The notes under the pieces: model-generated
Told to the model about the DNA's origin: nothing
Database searches by the model: none
The model's input: only the letters and a program-made list of their open reading frames with translations
Part shown: one piece after another, positions 59,013 through 64,000 of the stretch
Position numbering within the stretch: the stretch's first letter is position 1
Layout of the letters: each line of letters starts with the position of its first letter
Translations under genes and position numbers: made by a program
NCBI RefSeq assembly: GCF_014204835.1
Contig: NZ_JACHMD010000001.1
Span: 2,976,001-3,040,000 of the forward strand
Direction: 5' to 3'
DNA: 64,000 bases
From: Microbacterium marinum
Lineage (GTDB): Bacteria; Actinomycetota; Actinomycetes; Actinomycetales; Microbacteriaceae

Positions 59013-60686
59013 TTACTCGGTGAGGACGATCTCGCTGAAGACCTCGTCGTTCACGGGGCTGGCCGGGTAGCTCTCGACACGGGGGTCGAAGGCCAGGGTC
59101 GGGGCCGGGTGAGCGAGCGGGACGCCGGGGATGAACTCCGCGACCATCTCGTTGATGTCCTGGTACAGCGTGGACTGCTCTTCGAGGTCGGGGATGCCGC
59201 GGGCCTCATCGAGGGCTGCGAACAGCTCCGGGTTGTCGAAGCCCCACTCCGAGGACTTCTGGCCGAAGAAGACGCCGACGAAGTTGTCGGTGTCGTTGTA
59301 GTCACCGGTCCATCCCAGCAGATGGATGCCGTGATCGGCGGTAGCCGTGATCTTCTCGAGGTAATCCGGGTTCCACGTGTCGGTGACGGGCTCGGTGACG
59401 ACGCCGACTTCTTCGAGCTGCTTCGACAGCACGGTGAAGATCTGCTCCGGGTCCGGCATGTAGGGGCGCGAGACGTCCGCCGGGTAGTTGAACTCGAGCG
59501 TCAGCGGGTTCGACTCGTCGTACCCGGCCTCGGCGAGGAGCTGCTTGGCCTTCTCGGGGTCGTAGTCGTACGTGGTGACGTCGGGGTTGTATCCGTTGAC
59601 ACTGTCGGGGATGAACTGCGTCGCCTTCTCGGTGCCCTCGGGGAGGACCTGGGAGATGAGCGCGTCCTTATCGATCGCGTACGAGAGCGCCTCGCGCACG
59701 GTCGGGTCCTGGAGCTCTTCGATCGCCTGGTTGAAGGCGAGGTAGAGGATCGTGAACGGGGGACGGGAGACCATCGTGAAGCCGTCCTCCTCGAGCGCGG
59801 CCGTGTCGGCGGGCCCGACGAGGTCGTACCCGTCGATGGAGCCGGCTTCGAGTGCCTGGCGACGGGCGGTCGGGTCGTCGATCACGCGGAAGATGATCTC
59901 GTCGATCTGTCCCGCCTCGCCCCAGTAGTCGTCGTACGCGGTGAGCGTGAGCTGCTCGCCCGGGGCCCACTCCGAGAACTCGTACGGACCGGTGCCCACC
60001 GGGTGGGCGGTCGCGTACTCGCTGAGGGTCGGGGCTTCGGCGGTGCCGCCGACCTCGTCGGCCGCGTACTCCTCGAGCGCCGTCGGCGACTGCATCGCGA
60101 AGGCGGGGAGCGAGAGCGCGGGGATGAACCCGGCGAACGGCTTGTTGAGGGTGATGGTCGCCGTGGCGTCGCCGTCGGCGGCGCACGACTTGTAGACGGC
60201 GTCAGCGGCGTTCGACGCGTAGCCCTTGAAGAGCTTGTTGTAGTAGTAGCCGAGCGCCTCGCTGGCGGCCAGGCCCTCCCAGTTGAACCACCGGTCGAAG
60301 TTCGCGCAGACGGCCTCGGCGTTGAACGGCGTGCCGTCGTGGAAGGTCACGCCTTCCTTCAGGGTGAAGGTGTGCGTGAGACCGTCCTCGCTGGACTCCC
60401 ACGATTCCGCGAGGAGCGGTGCGGGGTCGGCGGTTCCGGGCTCGGTTCCGACGAGGCCCTCGAAGATCTGACGCGAGACGCGGAAGGTCTCGCCGTCCTG
60501 GGCGAATGCCGGGTCGAGGCTGGCGGGGTCGGCCGACGCGGCGAAGACGAACGTCCCGTCGACGTCGTCGGGGGCGGCGTTGTCGTCGCCGCCACCACGC
60601 TGGCTGCCGCACGCGCTGAGCGCGAGCGCACCGATTGCGAGCGTCGCGACGCTCGCGACCACCCGCTTTCTGTGAGTGGAGAGCAT
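59013..60686 (-). CDS. Dipeptide/oligopeptide ABC transporter binding lipoprotein (DppA-like)
   Basis: A 557-residue family 5 binding protein. The lipobox LALSAC puts the lipidated Cys at residue 26. The mature protein has the usual DppA/OppA blocks: FVFAASADPASLDPAF, HTFTLKEGVTFHDGTPFNAE in outline, YAIDKDALISQV, and LHLLGWTGDYNDTDNF-like sequence near residue 455. It binds peptides or, in some relatives, other nutrients outside the membrane. It is the first gene of the dppABC-like operon, followed by a strong stem-loop. Confidence 0.93.
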   Translation of the reverse strand: MLSTHRKRVVASVATLAIGALALSACGSQRGGGDDNAAPDDVDGTFVFAASADPASLDPAFAQDGETFRVSRQIFEGLVGTEPGTADPAPLLAESWESSEDGLTHTFTLKEGVTFHDGTPFNAEAVCANFDRWFNWEGLAASEALGYYYNKLFKGYASNAADAVYKSCAADGDATATITLNKPFAGFIPALSLPAFAMQSPTALEEYAADEVGGTAEAPTLSEYATAHPVGTGPYEFSEWAPGEQLTLTAYDDYWGEAGQIDEIIFRVIDDPTARRQALEAGSIDGYDLVGPADTAALEEDGFTMVSRPPFTILYLAFNQAIEELQDPTVREALSYAIDKDALISQVLPEGTEKATQFIPDSVNGYNPDVTTYDYDPEKAKQLLAEAGYDESNPLTLEFNYPADVSRPYMPDPEQIFTVLSKQLEEVGVVTEPVTDTWNPDYLEKITATADHGIHLLGWTGDYNDTDNFVGVFFGQKSSEWGFDNPELFAALDEARGIPDLEEQSTLYQDINEMVAEFIPGVPLAHPAPTLAFDPRVESYPASPVNDEVFSEIVLTE

Positions 60687-60951
60687 GTGCTGTGCACCTT
60701 CCGTAAGGCTCGTCGGCGGGCGCGACTGTACGCCTGCCGAGGGGATGCGCCCGACGCTACCCCGCCGTTCCCGCCGTAGCGGTTACATCTGGGTCTCAAT
60801 CGTGTTTCTGACGCTCCGCTCGACGGTCGCACGCGCTGTCTTCCCGCGGAGGTCGAGAGGATGCCACGGGTGAGAATTCTCTCATCTGGCCTGGGGTTGA
60901 AGTGGCGACAACGCGGGTGGGAATGTCGGAGGCCCTCACCAGAATGAGGGT

Positions 60952-62271
60952 ATGACCCACACGGCGGAGACTCCCGGATCGGACGCGTTCCTCGCGTCCT
61001 TGGCCGGGTTCGTGCATGAGGTCGAATCCGCCGGGCGACAGGTCGCGGCGGCGCAGGTCCGTGAACTTCGGGTTCTCGCTGCGGCGGGCCGGCTCGCGGA
61101 GAGCCAGGCGGCCGGGTCGCCGGGTCGGGTGCGGGAGCACGACATGATCCTCCGCTCGATCGCGGCGGAACTCGGCGGCGTGATGCGGGTCGCCGACCGG
61201 ACCGTGCAACGCCGGATCAGCGATGCCCGCGCGATCGTCGAGGACTTCCCGGGCGCGTTGGCGGCGTGGGAGTCCGGTGCGATCACCCGCGGTCACGTCC
61301 TCGTGATCGTGGAGACCGGGTCGGTCGTTCCGCCGGAGCTGCGAGCCGAGTTTGAAGTCGCGGCGATCGCCCGGTGCGAGCGGGACACCCCGAACCGGGT
61401 GCGCGCCGAACTCGAGATCCTCGCCCAGCGGATGCACCCGCGATCGTTCACCGAACGGCACGCGGAGGCCGCGTCAGGGCGCGGTGTGCGGGTAGTGCCC
61501 GGGCGGGACGGGATGTCCGACCTGGTCGCGACGCTCCCGACGGCGATCGTCGAAGGGGTACACGACCGGCTCACCCAGATGGCGCGCGCGATCATCGACA
61601 CCCGTGGTGAGCGGGCAGATGGCGACGTCATCGGCACCGACACCCGTTCCACCGACCAGGTCCGTGCCGATGTGTTCGCCGACCTCCTGCTCGCGGGCAC
61701 GCCCGCGCTCGACGACACCCGCGACACGACCGCGGGTCCGCTCGGTGCGATCCGGGCACGAGTGCAGGTCGTCATCCCCGCCCTGGCGCTCGCGGGTGCG
61801 GACGAAGCGTGCGACCTCGTCGGGCGCTCCCCCATCGACCCCGCGACCGCACGGCTGCTCGCCGGGTCGACGCCGACCTGGGAACGACTCGTCACCGACC
61901 CGATCACGGGGACCGTGCTCGCCGTGGACTCGTATCGGGTGCCGTCGGCGATGCGCCGGTACCTGCAAGCTCGCGATCAGCACTGCCGATTCCCCGGATG
62001 CCGCACCGCGGCGATCCGCTGCGAAGTGGACCACACCCACGACGCGGTGCTCGGCGGCGCGACGAAGACATCGAACCTCGCCCATCTCTGCCAACGGCAC
62101 CACTCGATGAAGCAGTTCACCGCCTGGAGGGTCCGACAACTCAAGGGTGGCGTCCTCGAATGGACCTCACCCCTCGGCAGGATCTACCGCGAAGACGCAC
62201 CCACCCCGGCCGTCGCCTTCACCCCTGCCGCACCCCCGCGAGACATCGACACCGGCACCGCACCCTTCTGA
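60952..62271 (+). CDS. DUF222 / HNH endonuclease-signature protein
   Basis: A 439-residue protein of the actinobacterial DUF222-HNH (13E12 repeat) family. The helical DUF222 part spans about residues 30-300. The C-terminal HNH motif is around residues 345-395, with CRFPGCRT, CEVDHTHDAVLGG (catalytic His pair) and LCQRHHSMK. The family is present in many near-copies in actinobacterial genomes and is often treated as mobile or repeat-like; the cutting target is unknown. It overlaps no neighbour and follows the divergent dppA promoter region. Confidence 0.92.
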   Translation: MTHTAETPGSDAFLASLAGFVHEVESAGRQVAAAQVRELRVLAAAGRLAESQAAGSPGRVREHDMILRSIAAELGGVMRVADRTVQRRISDARAIVEDFPGALAAWESGAITRGHVLVIVETGSVVPPELRAEFEVAAIARCERDTPNRVRAELEILAQRMHPRSFTERHAEAASGRGVRVVPGRDGMSDLVATLPTAIVEGVHDRLTQMARAIIDTRGERADGDVIGTDTRSTDQVRADVFADLLLAGTPALDDTRDTTAGPLGAIRARVQVVIPALALAGADEACDLVGRSPIDPATARLLAGSTPTWERLVTDPITGTVLAVDSYRVPSAMRRYLQARDQHCRFPGCRTAAIRCEVDHTHDAVLGGATKTSNLAHLCQRHHSMKQFTAWRVRQLKGGVLEWTSPLGRIYREDAPTPAVAFTPAAPPRDIDTGTAPF

Positions 62272-62280
62272 GCGACCGGC

Positions 62281-62286
62281 TAGCGT
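62281..62286 (+). promoter_or_regulatory. -10 box TAGCGT before the spermidine-synthase-like gene
   Basis: TAGCGT ends 6 nt before the ATG at 62293. GGAG in the spacer could instead be a very close ribosome site. Confidence 0.4.
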
Positions 62287-62292
62287 GGAGCA

Positions 62293-63156
62293 ATGGCCCG
62301 AACGCGCGACTCCGACGACGTCCCGGGCGTGCGACTCTCCGACGGCCGATCGGCGCGGATCATCCCCGGTCGCTTCGCCGGCGGGTGGGAACTCGTCGTC
62401 GAGACGACACCGCAGTCGCACGTCGACCTCGACGACCCGTCCCACCTGCACTTCGAATACGTCGCCCGAATGGGCGCGGTCATCGATCAGCTGGGGCTCC
62501 CCGGCCAGCCCCTCACGGCGGTGCACCTCGGCGCCGGCGCCATGACGCTCCCCCGCTACGTCGAGCACACCCGACCGGGCTCCCGCCAGCAGGTCATCGA
62601 ACTCGAACAGGCGCTCGTCGACCTCGTCCGCGAACACCTCCCCCTCCCCCGCACAGGCCAGCTCCGCGTCCGCATCGGAGACGCCCGCGACGTCGCCGCC
62701 CGCCTCCCCGCCGGCCTCACCGGCATCGTCGACCTCATCGTCTCCGACGTCTTCGCCGGAGCCCAGACACCCGCCCACATCACGACCGTCGAGTACTACC
62801 GCATCCTCGCCGGGCTCCTCGCCCCGAGCGGCATTCTCCTCATCAACATCGCCGACGGCAACGGTCTCGCGTTCGCCCGCCGCCAGGTCGCCACCGTGCG
62901 CTCCGTCCTCGAGCACGTCGTCGCCCTCGCCGAGGTGCGCACGCTCAAGAGCGGACGATTCGGCAACATCGTCATCGCTGCCTCCGCCTCACCACTCCCG
63001 ATGGAGTGGCTCCCCCGCCTCATGGCCGCCGGCCCCCACCCCGCCAAGGTCGCGCACGGCGACGAGCTCGACACCTTCGCGCGCGGCGCCCGCATCGTCA
63101 CCGACGCCGACGCGCAGCCGTCGCCCAAGCCCGCGGCATCCGTCTTCGAACGCTGA
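62293..63156 (+). CDS. Spermidine-synthase-like protein
   Basis: A 287-residue Rossmann-fold protein resembling spermidine synthases and the soluble part of MFS/spermidine-synthase fusions. The SAM-type loop VHLGAGAMTLPRYV is near residue 78, VIELEQALVDL follows strand 2, GDARDVAARL is the acidic adenine-site motif, and DLIVSDVFAGAQTPAH holds the active-site aspartate. The usual polyamine-site residues are not all evident, so methyltransferase activity is an alternative. It starts 21 bp after the HNH gene. Confidence 0.82.
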   Translation: MARTRDSDDVPGVRLSDGRSARIIPGRFAGGWELVVETTPQSHVDLDDPSHLHFEYVARMGAVIDQLGLPGQPLTAVHLGAGAMTLPRYVEHTRPGSRQQVIELEQALVDLVREHLPLPRTGQLRVRIGDARDVAARLPAGLTGIVDLIVSDVFAGAQTPAHITTVEYYRILAGLLAPSGILLINIADGNGLAFARRQVATVRSVLEHVVALAEVRTLKSGRFGNIVIAASASPLPMEWLPRLMAAGPHPAKVAHGDELDTFARGARIVTDADAQPSPKPAASVFER

Positions 63157-63238
63157 GCGCGCGGCGCGCCCTTCGCCCCATCCGCCTCGCTCGGGCGACA
63201 CTGGACAGACACGTCGGGTGCGTTCGGGAGGAGTCGCC

Positions 63239-63766
63239 GTGAGCTACATCAAGGGATACGACCCGGAGACCCTTCGCGAGATCGTCGACCTCGACCAGTG
63301 CCGGGACCGCCTCGCCGAGCTCGGCGAGCAGCGCAGCCTCGCCGCCATGCTCGAGCGCGTCTGGCTGCTGAAGGTCCTCGACCGTCTCGACGACGCGCTG
63401 GTCGTCTCCGAGCAGTCCGTCCGTCTCGCGCGCATGGCCGGCACCCGCAAGGACCTCCTGCGCGCCCGCGTGCTCCACGCCACGATCCAGCAGTTCCGCG
63501 GCGCCTACGCCGCCGCCATCCACGAACTGAACATGTGCGTCGAAGAAGCAGAGGGCCAGGGCTGGGCGGCGCTCGCGGCCTTCGCGTGCCAGCACCGCGG
63601 CAAGACCTCGTACGACGCCGGCGACTACCCCTCGGCGCGAGCCGACTTCAAGAAGGCGCTGTTCCTCCGCCAAGAAGCGGGCGCCCCCGAAGAGCAGCTC
63701 GAATCGACCCTCCTCGCCATCGAGGCCGCCGACCGGCGACGCGCCGGCGCTTCGGTCGCCAGCTGA
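63239..63766 (+). CDS. TPR-repeat protein
   Basis: A 175-residue all-helical protein with about three tetratricopeptide-type helix pairs (ERVWLLKVLDRLDDALVVSE; LLRARVLHATIQQFRGAYAA; ALAAFACQHRGKTSYDAGDY). TPR repeats mediate protein contacts; the partner is unknown. The start is GTG 63239, firmly supported by GGGAGGAG 5 nt upstream. The gap to the next gene is 29 bp, but that gene has its own -10 box. Confidence 0.85.
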   Translation: MSYIKGYDPETLREIVDLDQCRDRLAELGEQRSLAAMLERVWLLKVLDRLDDALVVSEQSVRLARMAGTRKDLLRARVLHATIQQFRGAYAAAIHELNMCVEEAEGQGWAALAAFACQHRGKTSYDAGDYPSARADFKKALFLRQEAGAPEEQLESTLLAIEAADRRRAGASVAS

Positions 63767-63783
63767 GTGTCCCACCCCTCCTC

Positions 63784-63789
63784 TACCGT
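63784..63789 (+). promoter_or_regulatory. -10-like TACCGT before the SprT-like gene
   Basis: TACCGT ends 6 nt before the ATG at 63796, with no ribosome site between them. Confidence 0.35.
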
Positions 63790-63795
63790 CGTCGC

Positions 63796-64000
63796 ATGAC
63801 CGACCCGACCGACGTCCGCCGCGAGGCGGAGGAGCTCCTGCGGACGCACCTCGACGCTTCGTGGTCGTTCGCCTTCGACAACGCCAAGCGCCGGGCCGGA
63901 GCCTGCGACTACCTGCGCAAGCGCATCACGCTGTCGCGATACCTCTCCGCCCGCTACGACGACGAGACGAACCGGCAGACGATCCTCCACGAGATCGCGC
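63796..64000 (+). CDS. SprT-like zinc metalloprotease, N-terminus only (partial)
   Basis: The first 68 codons of a gene cut by the window end. WSFAFDNAKRRAGACDY and the following RITLSRYLSARYDDE are typical of small actinobacterial SprT-like proteins. The visible end, ILHEIA, is the beginning of the HExxH zinc motif. The fold is related to the Spartan DNA-protein crosslink proteases, but the bacterial role is not established. Confidence 0.8.
   Translation, partial: MTDPTDVRREAEELLRTHLDASWSFAFDNAKRRAGACDYLRKRITLSRYLSARYDDETNRQTILHEIA

Noticed and set aside
60952..62271. HNH protein considered as part of a restriction or toxin system
   Set aside because: DUF222/HNH proteins are multi-copy in actinobacteria, and no methyltransferase or immunity gene is adjacent.

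Overview
The window is high-GC actinobacterial DNA. Gene content and style point to Microbacteriaceae, most likely Microbacterium: a small DUF7882-type protein beside Dps, a DUF222/HNH endonuclease, an LCP cell-wall ligase, many GTGA/ATGA start-stop overlaps, and TAGNNT -10 boxes set 6-7 nt before start codons. All identifications come from reading the sequence; no database search was run.

Layout. 1-11.4 kb is mixed chromosomal background: Dps, an acyl-CoA dehydrogenase / PIG-L-methyltransferase / glycosyltransferase operon, several small Microbacteriaceae hypotheticals, a lytic transglycosylase, a zinc alcohol dehydrogenase, an esterase, and a DUF1304 / Gfo-Idh-MocA / PmoA-type operon. 11.6-38.0 kb looks like a catabolic genomic island. 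Its right edge is an intact tRNA-Ser(GCT) gene and its left edge is a decayed copy of the 3' part of the same tRNA in direct orientation. In between are a D-lactate-dehydrogenase-like oxidoreductase with an LldR-like regulator, a Tat-exported GH5-like enzyme, a four-gene sugar-acid operon (L-rhamnonate-dehydratase-like enolase, lactonase-like amidohydrolase, Gfo/Idh dehydrogenase, FAH-family hydrolase), an unrecognised glycosidase-like protein with an IclR regulator, a zinc dehydrogenase followed by a sugar ABC transporter and an SGNH esterase, a GH2 beta-mannosidase with a LacI-like protein that has lost its DNA-binding domain, a ROK regulator, and a broken IS3 element fused in frame to an AlkD-like DNA repair gene.

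38-50 kb is housekeeping: LCP protein, tRNA-Ser(GCT) and tRNA-Ser(TGA), a HAD hydrolase, serS, diacylglycerol kinase, photolyase, a luciferase-like monooxygenase, pheA, a DMT exporter with divergent LysR regulator, and phosphoglucomutase. 50-55 kb holds the Leloir genes galE, galT and galK with a divergent LacI repressor and two matching operators. 55-61 kb is a Dpp/Opp peptide transporter split into a fused-ATPase gene and a convergent dppABC operon. 61-64 kb has the DUF222/HNH protein, a spermidine-synthase-like protein, a TPR protein and the start of a SprT-like protease.

How the island may work (inference). Extracellular and intracellular glycosidases plus an esterase trim a decorated plant-type or microbial glycan. 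The ABC system, which has no ATPase gene of its own, imports the product. The dehydrogenase, lactonase, dehydratase and FAH hydrolase would convert a deoxysugar to pyruvate and lactate by the diketo-hydrolase route, and the Fe-S flavoprotein could oxidise lactate. Four near-identical 16-bp operators at four promoters tie the units to one regulator, probably the IclR protein.
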